Of a DNA stretch of 7,435 nt, positions 1 through 6,084 are shown one piece after another. Origin of the DNA: Betaproteobacteria bacterium (GTDB lineage: Bacteria > Pseudomonadota > Gammaproteobacteria > Burkholderiales > SG8-41); the NCBI GenBank assembly GCA_021414185.1, contig JAIOOZ010000360.1, positions 1-7,435 of the forward strand. Direction: 5' to 3'. The position numbers were made by a program, and so were the translations under genes. The notes under the pieces were generated by a model that saw only the letters and a program-made list of their open reading frames with translations, had not been told where the DNA came from and ran no database searches. The first letter of the stretch is position 1, and each line of letters starts with the position of its first letter.

Positions 1-360
1 TCGATCCCGAACGACACGCTGGTGACGATTGCGGGCGACGGCACGGTGTCGACCGTGCCGGCCGGCAACAAGCCGGCGGCCAATTCGGTGGTGGGGCGCA
101 TCAAGCTCGTCAACCCGCCGGAAACTCAGCTCGAGCGCGGCAGCGACGGTTTGTTCCGCGTGCGCGGCGGCGCGCCGGCGACGGCCGACGCCAGCGTGCG
201 CGTGACGGCGGGCGCGCTTGAAACCAGCAACGTCAATGCCGTCGATGCAATGGTCAACATGATCGCGCTGGCGCGCCAGTTCGACATGCAGATGAAGATG
301 CTGCAGAACGCGGAAGGCAACGCGAGCAAAGCCAGCCAGTTGTTGACCATGCAGGCATGA
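1..360 (+). CDS. flgF: FlgF, flagellar proximal rod protein (C-terminal part, 5' end outside window)
   Basis: The reading frame is open from base 1 and ends in TGA at 358-360, giving about 119 residues of a protein usually near 250 residues, so the start lies upstream of the window. An internal GTG at 22 could be read as a start, but the frame continues upstream of it with FlgF-like sequence (SIPNDTLVTIAGDG), so I treat the gene as truncated by the window edge. Support comes from the stretch GSDGLFRVRGG followed by the C-terminal rod/hook family signature ETSNVNAVDAMVNMI and a closing helix with FDMQMKMLQNAE. The basis of the FlgF rather than FlgG call is the Met-rich FDMQMKM tail and the position directly before flgG. 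FlgF is a structural subunit of the rod, exported through the flagellar type III apparatus and without a cleaved signal peptide. Paralogues FlgC, FlgE and FlgG share the C-terminal motif, so FlgF rests partly on gene order. Confidence 0.93.
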   Translation, partial: SIPNDTLVTIAGDGTVSTVPAGNKPAANSVVGRIKLVNPPETQLERGSDGLFRVRGGAPATADASVRVTAGALETSNVNAVDAMVNMIALARQFDMQMKMLQNAEGNASKASQLLTMQA

Positions 361-376
361 GAAATCAGCAGTCGTC

Positions 377-409
377 ATGTCTGACACGGCCATCTCAAAT
401 GCTGCTTAA
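377..409 (+). other. 10-codon mini-ORF in the flgF-flgG gap, probably not a gene
   Basis: Bases 361-427 are the longest non-coding gap here. They contain an ATG at 377 followed by ten codons (MSDTAISNAA) and TAA at 407-409, 18 nt before the flgG start. No Shine-Dalgarno sequence stands in front of it and the peptide resembles nothing I recognise. It may be chance, or a short leader whose translation affects flgG. I list it because the only other sizeable gap, before flgK, also holds a 10-codon ATG frame. Confidence 0.15.
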
Positions 410-427
410 CCTGAAACGGAAACCCAC

Positions 428-1210
428 ATGATCCGCTCGCTATGGATTTCGAAAACCGGCCTCGACGCCCAGCAGACCAACATGGACGTCACCGCCAACA
501 ACCTGGCCAACGTCAGCACCAACGGGTTCAAGCGCGCGCGGGCGGTGTTCGAGGACCTGCTGTACCAGACATTGCGCCAGCCGGGGGCCCAGTCGTCGCA
601 GCAGACGCAACTGCCGTCGGGCCTGCAGCTCGGCACCGGCGTGCGGCCCGTCGCCACCGAGAGAATATTTACGCAGGGCAACCTGCAGCAGACCAGCAAC
701 CCCCTCGATGTCGCGATCAACGGCGGCGGTTTTTTTCAGATACAGATGCCGGACGGCACTACTTCCTATACGCGCGACGGCTCCTTTCACGTTGACGCCC
801 AGGGGCAGCTCGTCACTTCGAGCGGTTTCCAGGTGCAGCCTGCGATCACCATCCCGGCGAACGCGCTGAACGTCACGATTGCGCGCGACGGCGTGGTATC
901 GGTGACGCGCGCGGGCAGCGCGGCGCCGACCCAGGTCGGCAGCCTTCAGCTTGCCGGCTTCGTCAATCCGGCGGGGCTGCAAAGCATGGGCGAAAACCTT
1001 TACGTCGAAACCGCGGCGTCCGGCACCCCGAGCACCAACGCGCCGGGCTCCAACGGGCTCGGTCTGCTGAACCAGGGCTATGTCGAGACTTCCAACGTCA
1101 ACGTCGTCGAAGAACTCGTCAACATGATCCAGATCCAGCGCGCATACGAAATCAATTCGAAATCGATCCAGACTTCCGACCAGATGCTGCAGCGTCTGAC
1201 GCAGATGTAA
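428..1210 (+). CDS. flgG: FlgG, flagellar distal rod protein
   Basis: This 260-residue protein has the same length as Salmonella FlgG and close similarity throughout. FlgG polymerises into the distal rod, which transmits torque from the motor to the hook and passes through the P and L rings. The N-terminal helix carries the rod/hook signature ANNLANVSTNGFKR (residues 23-36). Residues 46-63 form the FlgG-specific segment (YQTLRQPGAQSSQQTQLP), which in the established literature stiffens the rod compared with the hook protein FlgE. The middle has the conserved GGGFFQIQ and YTRDGSFHVD, and the C-terminus has GYVETSNVNVVEELVNMI followed by QRAYEINSKSIQTSDQML. The ATG at 428 is fixed by family alignment (MIRSLWISKTGLDAQQ); only a weak purine stretch (around 414-422) precedes it. 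There are no cysteines and no signal peptide, as expected for type III flagellar export. A run of seven T lies at 730-736 within the Gly-Phe-Phe codons. The gene is intact. Confidence 0.98.
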   Translation: MIRSLWISKTGLDAQQTNMDVTANNLANVSTNGFKRARAVFEDLLYQTLRQPGAQSSQQTQLPSGLQLGTGVRPVATERIFTQGNLQQTSNPLDVAINGGGFFQIQMPDGTTSYTRDGSFHVDAQGQLVTSSGFQVQPAITIPANALNVTIARDGVVSVTRAGSAAPTQVGSLQLAGFVNPAGLQSMGENLYVETAASGTPSTNAPGSNGLGLLNQGYVETSNVNVVEELVNMIQIQRAYEINSKSIQTSDQMLQRLTQM

Positions 1211-1219
1211 GGAGCAGCG
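1208..1219 (+). promoter_or_regulatory. Strong ribosome binding site for flgH overlapping the flgG stop
   Basis: AAGGAG at 1209-1214 is embedded in the TAA stop codon of flgG (1208-1210) and sits 5 nt before the flgH ATG at 1220. The same nine bases, TAAGGAGCA, recur at the flgK-flgL junction with identical spacing. This layout suggests that ribosomes finishing flgG can reinitiate on flgH. The site also fixes the flgH start. Confidence 0.85.
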
Positions 1220-1903
1220 ATGAAAACCTGCATATCGATTGCGCCAGCGGGCGCGGCATGCGCCGCCCTGTTGCTGGCCGGCTGCATCACGACCACGCCT
1301 GCGACGTCGGTGCACCAGCCGATGACCGTGCGCCCGCTGGCGCCCGCGCCTGCGCAGAACGTGAACGGCGCGATCTATCAGGCGGGCTACGGCTACCGGC
1401 CGATGTTCGAGGACCGCCGCGCGCGCAACGTCGGCGACACGCTGACGATCAACATCGTCGAGAACACGTCTGCGGACAAGAAATCGAACACCACGACCAA
1501 CCGGTCGAGCGACAACAATCTCGCGGTCCCCAACGTGTCCGGCCTGCCGGGCAAGAGCTTCATGGGCGCGGGTCTCGCCGCCACCACCGACATGAAATTC
1601 AGCGGCGACGGCCAGACGACGAGCAACAACGTGTTCACCGGCACCATCAGCGTGACCGTGATCGAAGTGTTCGCCAATGGCAATCTGCTGGTGAGCGGTG
1701 AAAAACAGGTCGGCATCAATCACGCGTCGGAATTCATCCGCTTCTCCGGCGTGGTGAATCCGAACAACATCTCCGCCGTGAACAGCGTGAATTCCGTGCA
1801 GGTCGCCGATGCGCGCGTGGAGTACCGCGGCAGCGGCCAGATCGAGAACGCGCAGAACATGGGCTGGATGTCGCGTTTTTTCCTGAATGTATTGCCGTTC
1901 TGA
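1220..1903 (+). CDS. flgH: FlgH, flagellar L-ring lipoprotein
   Basis: FlgH forms the L ring, the outer-membrane bushing around the distal rod. The 227-residue product starts with a lipoprotein signal peptide: a short basic start, a hydrophobic stretch and the lipobox LLAGC with the acylated cysteine at residue 22 (codon 1283-1285). After a Thr/Pro-rich N-terminal tether comes the family hallmark MFEDRRARNVGDTLTI at residues 62-77, then a Ser/Thr/Asn-rich segment. Further on is a conserved beta-rich body containing GNLLVSGEKQVGINHASEFIRFSGVV and a closing MGWMSRFFLNVLPF. Length is close to the roughly 230 residues usual for the family. Export is by Sec and the lipoprotein maturation pathway, unlike the neighbouring rod proteins. 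The gene follows flgG after 9 nt and precedes flgI by 15 nt. A T6 run at 1876-1881 covers the Phe-Phe pair near the end. It appears intact. Confidence 0.97.
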   Translation: MKTCISIAPAGAACAALLLAGCITTTPATSVHQPMTVRPLAPAPAQNVNGAIYQAGYGYRPMFEDRRARNVGDTLTINIVENTSADKKSNTTTNRSSDNNLAVPNVSGLPGKSFMGAGLAATTDMKFSGDGQTTSNNVFTGTISVTVIEVFANGNLLVSGEKQVGINHASEFIRFSGVVNPNNISAVNSVNSVQVADARVEYRGSGQIENAQNMGWMSRFFLNVLPF

Positions 1904-1918
1904 CCGGGGAACCGCGAA

Positions 1919-3049
1919 ATGCCTCATCACTCCAGATTATCGGCCGCCGTCCCACGCCTGATGGCCGCGGCATTGATCGCCGCGATGTTGATGGCATTGC
2001 CCGCGCACGCCGAGCGCATCAAGGACCTCGCCAGCGTGCAGGGCGTGCGCGCCAACCCGCTGCTCGGCTACGGGCTGGTCGTCGGGCTCGACGGCAGCGG
2101 CGACCAGACCACGCAGACGCCGTTCACGGTGCAAAGCCTGACCAGCATGCTGAGCCAGCTCGGCGTCAACCTGCCGCCGGGCACCACGCTGCAATTGAAA
2201 AACGTCGCCGCGGTAATGATTACCGCTGCGCTGCCGGCGTTCGCCAAGCCCGGCCAGGCCATAGACGTGACGGTGTCGTCGATGGGCAACGCGAAATCGC
2301 TGCGCGGTGGCACCTTGCTGATGACGCCGCTGAAGGGGGCGGATGGCCAGGTATATGCGATGGCGCAGGGCAACGTGCTGGTCGGCGGCGTCGGCGCGTC
2401 GAGCGCCGGCGGGTCGAGCGTGCAGATCAATCACCTGGCCGTCGGGCGCATCAGCGGCGGCGCCACGGTGGAACGCGCCGTGCCGACCGTGCTCGGGCAG
2501 GATGGCTATATCCACCTCGATCTGAACACCACGGATTTCACCACCACCCGCCGTGTCGTCGAAGCCGTCAACAAAGCATTCGGCGACGGCACAGCTACCG
2601 CACTGGACGGCCGCGTCATACAGGTCGCGGCGCCGCCGGAACCCGACCAGCGCATCGCCTTCCTGTCGCGTATCGAAAGCCTCGACGTGCGCCCCGGCGA
2701 CAGCATGGCCAAGGTCATACTCAATGCGCGCACCGGCTCGGTGATCATGAACCAGGCGGTCAGCGTAGAAACCTGCGCGGTCGCGCACGGCAATCTGTCG
2801 GTGGTCATCACCAGCGAACCCGTCATCAGCCAGCCCGGCCCGTTCTCGAGCGGCCAGACGGTGCAGGCCAACCGCGAGCAGATCGAGATCCGTCAGGACA
2901 AGGGCGGACTTACCATGGTCAGGGGCGTCAACCTCGCCGAAGTGGTGAAAGCGCTGAACTCGATCGGCGCCACGCCGCAGGATCTGCTCGCCATATTGCA
3001 GGCGATGAAAGCCGCCGGCGCACTGCGCGCGGAACTGGAAATCATATGA
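1919..3049 (+). CDS. flgI: FlgI, flagellar P-ring protein
   Basis: FlgI assembles into the periplasmic P ring around the rod in the peptidoglycan layer. The 376-residue precursor begins with a Sec signal peptide: basic residues to Arg13, a hydrophobic core around residues 14-27 and a predicted cleavage after PAHA (residue 31). The mature protein begins ERIKDLASVQGVR, followed by GYGLVVGLDGSGDQTTQTPF, and later has SSMGNAKSLRGGTLLMTPLKG and QGNVLVGG, all family hallmarks. The C-terminal half has RTGSVIMNQAVSVETCAVAHGNLSV and ends LRAELEII. The only cysteine is Cys286; the position of the partner cysteine known in E. coli and Salmonella FlgI is Ala368 here (GCA at 3020-3022), so the intramolecular disulfide cannot form. 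ATG 1919 is preceded by GGGGA at 1906-1910. The gene ends in an ATGA overlap with flgJ, suggesting translational coupling. It is otherwise complete and of normal length. Confidence 0.97.
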   Translation: MPHHSRLSAAVPRLMAAALIAAMLMALPAHAERIKDLASVQGVRANPLLGYGLVVGLDGSGDQTTQTPFTVQSLTSMLSQLGVNLPPGTTLQLKNVAAVMITAALPAFAKPGQAIDVTVSSMGNAKSLRGGTLLMTPLKGADGQVYAMAQGNVLVGGVGASSAGGSSVQINHLAVGRISGGATVERAVPTVLGQDGYIHLDLNTTDFTTTRRVVEAVNKAFGDGTATALDGRVIQVAAPPEPDQRIAFLSRIESLDVRPGDSMAKVILNARTGSVIMNQAVSVETCAVAHGNLSVVITSEPVISQPGPFSSGQTVQANREQIEIRQDKGGLTMVRGVNLAEVVKALNSIGATPQDLLAILQAMKAAGALRAELEII

Positions 3050-4137
3050 CCGTGAATCAAAACCGCAACATCGCGGGCGGCCTCGCGTTCGATACGCAGA
3101 GCCTCGACCAGCTCAAGTTGCAGGCCAAGCGCGATCCCGACAAGGCCGTAGCCGCCGCGGCGAAACAGTTTGAAAGCGTGTTCCTGGGCATGGTCCTGAA
3201 AAGCATGCGCGAAGCAACGCCGCAGGACGGCGTGTTCAGCACCGACCAGACCAAGCTGTATACGTCATTGCTCGACCAGCAGCTTGCGCAGCACCTCGCG
3301 GCGCGCGGCACCGGGCTCTCGCAGGTGATGGCACGCCAGCTCTCGCCGCGCATGGCCAGCGGCGCCGCGCCGGACGCGGCCGAACCCATGGCGTTGCCCT
3401 TGTCCCTGGCATCGCTCGCGCCGGCGACGGCGGGCATGGCGTCGCCGCGGCCGTCCGCCGGGCGGCTCGCGCCGGTACTTGTGCCGGATGGTTTGTCGGC
3501 AGCCGATACGCCGGAAGCGTCGCCCGATGAAGCGGCGGAATCGCCCGCAGTGGGAGACGAATACGGCATGCCGCACGTGGTGGCCGCGCCGCCCGCGTCG
3601 TCGCCGACGGTGACGGCAATGCCGATTCCTCTCGGACAGACGCGCGATTTCGTGAACCGCATATGGACGCACGCGGTGGACGCCGCGCGCTCGATCGGCG
3701 TGAAGCCGCAATTCATGGTCGGGCAGGCCGCGCTTGAAAGCGGCTGGGGCAGGCACGAAATCCGCGCGGCGGACGGCAGAACGAGCCACAACCTGTTCGG
3801 TGTCAAAGCCGGACGTAACTGGAAAGGGCCGGTGGTGGAGAAGCCGACCACCGAGTACGTAAACGGCGTGGCGCAAAAGACGACGGCCCGGTTCCGCGTC
3901 TACGAATCATATGCGGAAGCATTCAACGACTACGCGAGCCTGCTGAAAAACAACGCGCGCTACGATAAGGTCGTCGGTCAATCGCATGATGCAAAAGGCT
4001 TTGCCAAAGGCCTGCAACAAGCGGGCTACGCGACCGATCCCGCGTATGCGGACAAGCTCGTGCGCGTGATCAACGGCGCCACGCTGCGGGTTTCGCTGCT
4101 GGGCGAGCCGCCGGCGCAAGTGCTGGCGCGGCGGTAA
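3046..4137 (+). CDS. flgJ: FlgJ, rod cap protein with C-terminal peptidoglycan hydrolase domain
   Basis: FlgJ caps the growing rod and cuts peptidoglycan so that the rod can pass. Residues about 32-98 form the rod-binding domain, with KQFESVFLGMVLKSMREATP and later YTSLLDQQLAQHLAARGTGL. Residues about 104-195 (3355-3630) are an Ala/Pro/Ser-rich linker of low complexity. Residues about 197-355 form a GH73-type glucosaminidase domain with VGQAALESGWG, HNLFGVKAG and FRVYESYAEAFNDYASLL. Glu231 (in ALESGWG) and Asp295 (in FNDYASLL) match the Salmonella catalytic pair Glu184/Asp248, with the same 64-residue spacing, so the enzyme looks active. At 363 residues it is longer than the 316 of Salmonella, and the linker accounts for much of the excess. 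There is no signal peptide, consistent with export through the flagellar apparatus. The start overlaps the flgI stop by 4 nt (ATGA). The two-domain form is typical of Beta- and Gammaproteobacteria. Confidence 0.97.
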   Translation: MTVNQNRNIAGGLAFDTQSLDQLKLQAKRDPDKAVAAAAKQFESVFLGMVLKSMREATPQDGVFSTDQTKLYTSLLDQQLAQHLAARGTGLSQVMARQLSPRMASGAAPDAAEPMALPLSLASLAPATAGMASPRPSAGRLAPVLVPDGLSAADTPEASPDEAAESPAVGDEYGMPHVVAAPPASSPTVTAMPIPLGQTRDFVNRIWTHAVDAARSIGVKPQFMVGQAALESGWGRHEIRAADGRTSHNLFGVKAGRNWKGPVVEKPTTEYVNGVAQKTTARFRVYESYAEAFNDYASLLKNNARYDKVVGQSHDAKGFAKGLQQAGYATDPAYADKLVRVINGATLRVSLLGEPPAQVLARR

Positions 4138-4141
4138 CGCG

Positions 4142-4174
4142 ATGTCGAGCACGCGCCTGAAGCAGCAACCCTGA
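4142..4174 (+). other. 10-codon mini-ORF directly before flgK, with TGATG junction
   Basis: The 36-nt gap between flgJ and flgK contains ATG at 4142 followed by nine codons (MSSTRLKQQP in all) and TGA at 4172-4174. The last base of that stop is the first base of the flgK ATG, giving a TGATG junction of the kind used for termination-reinitiation. No good Shine-Dalgarno sequence precedes either start. The frame could couple flgK translation to ribosomes leaving flgJ, or be chance. I do not claim that the peptide has a function. Confidence 0.2.
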
Positions 4175-6075
4175 TGAGCGTCGGTATCTACAGCCTCGGG
4201 ATCAGCGGACTGGCGGCGGCGCAGGCCGGGCTGGTGACGACCGGACACAACATCACCAATGCCGGCACCGCCGGCTATCATCGCCAGACCATTCAGCAAA
4301 GCGCGGTCACTCCGCTCGCAACGGGCAGCGGTTTTTTCGGGCAGGGCGTGCAGGTCGAGTCGGTGGTGCGCGCCTACAGCCAGTTTCTCGACTCCCAGCT
4401 CGGCCAGGCCAATGCGCAGGCGAGCTATTACTCGGCGTACCTTGCGCAACTGAGCCAGATCGACAACGTGGTGGCGGACACCCAGGCCGGATTGTCGCCC
4501 GCACTGCAGGATTTTTTCGCGGCCACGCAGGCGGTGGCAGCCCATCCGGCGGATGTGCCGTCGCGCCAGTCGCTGCTGTCGTCGGGCGCGGCGCTGACGT
4601 CGCGGTTCAACGCGCTCGCCGCGCGCTTCGACGAACTGCGCAGCGGCGTCAATTCGCAGCTGAGCAACACCGTCAGCGAAGTGAACTCGTACGCGCAGCA
4701 GATTGCCGCCCTCAACGGGCGCATACTGCTCGTGCAGCAGAACCCGAACCAGCCGCCGAACGACCTTTTTGATCAGCGCGACCTGCTGGTGGCCAAACTC
4801 AATACACTGGTCGGCGCCACCGTCACGCCGCAGACCGACGGCACGGTCAATGTATTCATCGGCAACGGCCAGAACCTGGTGGTGGGGCGCCAGGCGATGA
4901 CGCTCACGGTGGCCCCGGCGGCCGACGATCCGCAGCGCCTGCAGATCGGCTACAGCATGGGCGGCAACACCGTGCCGCTCAACGAGTCGAGCCTGCAAAG
5001 CGGCGCCGTAGGCGGTCTGCTGGCGTTCCGCGCCAACGAACTGGATGCCGCGCAGAACGCGCTCGGGCGCATTGCGGTGGGTCTCGCGCAGGCTTTCAAC
5101 GATCAGCAGCGTCTGGGGCAGGATCTCAACGGCGCGCTTGGCGGCAATTTTTTCACGCCGCCGGCGCCTTCTGTATTTGCGAATTCGGGCAACACTTCCG
5201 GCGCGGTAATCACCGCGAGCATAAGCAGCGCGGGCGCACTGACGGCGAGCGACTACCGGCTCGCGTACGACGGCACCAACTACGCAGTGACGCGCCTGTC
5301 CGACAATACGACGACGACCTACGCGACGCTGCCGCAGACCGTCGATGGCGTGACAATCGCCATTGCGTCGGGCACGCCGGCAAGCGGCGACAGCTTCCTG
5401 ATAGAGCCGACGCGCAATGCGGCGCGCGCGCTGGCGATGAATATCAGCGATCCCGCGAAAATTGCCGCGGCGGCGCCTATCCGCACCGCGGCGGCGGGCG
5501 CCAATACCGGCGCCGCCACGCTGAGCGCAGGCACGGTCAACACGCCGCCGCCGCCGAACGCGAACCTGCAGAACCCGGTAACGATTACGTTTACGGGCCC
5601 CGGCACATTCGACGTCAGCGGCACCGGCACCGGCAACCCGACCGGTGTCGCGTATACCGCGGGCGGCAGCATCACGTACAACGGCTGGACGGTGCAGATC
5701 AGCGGCAGTCCCGCGGCGGGCGACGTATTCACTGTGTCGTCCAACAGCGGCGGCGTCGCGGACGGGCGCAACGCGTTGCTGCTGGCCGGCCTGCAAACCA
5801 GCTATACGCTCGCCGGCGGCACCGCGACTTTCCAGGGCGCGTACAGCCAGATGGTCAGCATGATAGGCAACAAGACCCGGCAGATAGATGTCACCTCGCA
5901 GGCGCAGAACACCCTCGTCGACCAGGCAACGCAGGTCCAGCAGTCACTGTCGGGTGTCAATCTCGACGAGGAAGCGGCCAACCTGCTGCGTTATCAACAG
6001 GCCTACCAGGCGTCGGGCAAGATGCTGCAGATTGCGTCGAGCCTGTTTCAGACCATACTCGATCTGGGCGGATAA
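4174..6075 (+). CDS. flgK: FlgK, flagellar hook-associated protein 1 (hook-filament junction)
   Basis: FlgK forms the first of two junction zones between hook and filament. The 633-residue protein is longer than the 553 of Salmonella. The N-terminal helix has SGLAAAQAGLVTTGHNITNAGTAGYHRQ (residues 11-38), a variant of the usual HNIAN motif. The helical D1 region includes NDLFDQRDLLVAKLN (DQRD at 200-203), typical of FlgK. The C-terminus has SGVNLDEEAANLLRYQQAYQASGKMLQ and ends FQTILDLGG. The extra length lies in an Ala/Gly/Thr-rich outer region, where two copies of a beta-type module end in SGTPASGDSF (399-408) and SGSPAAGDVF (510-519). They are separated by a segment holding four prolines (458-461). 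A third copy of the module lies in FlgL. There are no cysteines. ATG 4174 fits the family start, but only a weak purine stretch precedes it, so coupling to upstream translation is plausible. T6 runs occur at 4332-4337, 4512-4517 and 5148-5153. Confidence 0.97.
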   Translation: MSVGIYSLGISGLAAAQAGLVTTGHNITNAGTAGYHRQTIQQSAVTPLATGSGFFGQGVQVESVVRAYSQFLDSQLGQANAQASYYSAYLAQLSQIDNVVADTQAGLSPALQDFFAATQAVAAHPADVPSRQSLLSSGAALTSRFNALAARFDELRSGVNSQLSNTVSEVNSYAQQIAALNGRILLVQQNPNQPPNDLFDQRDLLVAKLNTLVGATVTPQTDGTVNVFIGNGQNLVVGRQAMTLTVAPAADDPQRLQIGYSMGGNTVPLNESSLQSGAVGGLLAFRANELDAAQNALGRIAVGLAQAFNDQQRLGQDLNGALGGNFFTPPAPSVFANSGNTSGAVITASISSAGALTASDYRLAYDGTNYAVTRLSDNTTTTYATLPQTVDGVTIAIASGTPASGDSFLIEPTRNAARALAMNISDPAKIAAAAPIRTAAAGANTGAATLSAGTVNTPPPPNANLQNPVTITFTGPGTFDVSGTGTGNPTGVAYTAGGSITYNGWTVQISGSPAAGDVFTVSSNSGGVADGRNALLLAGLQTSYTLAGGTATFQGAYSQMVSMIGNKTRQIDVTSQAQNTLVDQATQVQQSLSGVNLDEEAANLLRYQQAYQASGKMLQIASSLFQTILDLGG

Positions 6076-6084
6076 GGAGCACCA
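6073..6084 (+). promoter_or_regulatory. Strong ribosome binding site for flgL overlapping the flgK stop
   Basis: AAGGAG at 6074-6079 overlaps the flgK TAA stop (6073-6075) and stands 5 nt before the flgL ATG at 6085. The nine bases TAAGGAGCA and the spacing are the same as at the flgG-flgH junction (1208-1216). The site fixes the start of flgL and suggests coupled translation of the two junction proteins. Confidence 0.85.

Noticed and set aside
22..360. GTG at 22 as the start of a separate 112-residue protein
   Set aside because: The frame is open from base 1 and the residues before it fit FlgF, so it is an internal valine of a gene cut by the window edge.
361..427. Promoter or hairpin in the flgF-flgG gap
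   Set aside because: I found no sigma-70, sigma-54 (GG-N10-GC) or sigma-28 pair with correct spacing and no convincing inverted repeat in these 67 nt.
440..1930. Long antisense open frame of about 496 codons opposite flgG-flgH and the flgI start
   Set aside because: It mirrors the GC-rich third-position bias of the sense genes and is full of Arg, His and Ala with no recognisable motif. The sense strand carries conserved, complete flagellar genes.
1937..2788. Antisense open frame of about 283 codons opposite flgI
   Set aside because: It shows the same Arg/His/Gly-rich shadow composition, and the sense frame is fully conserved FlgI.
3942..3968. TACGATAA at 3961-3968, resembling the flagellar sigma-28 -10 element GCCGATAA, about 205 nt upstream of flgK
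   Set aside because: A separate class 3 promoter for flgKL inside flgJ would be attractive. However, the -10 matches only 6 of 8 bases, no TAAA stands 15 nt upstream, and the bases encode the conserved FlgJ stretch ARYDKVV.
3907..5796. Antisense open frame of about 629 codons opposite flgJ-flgK
   Set aside because: Although longer than most shadows, its product is Arg/Ala/Val/Gln-rich low complexity without domain signatures, and the sense frame is an unmistakable FlgK. The length is explained by codon bias in GC-rich DNA.
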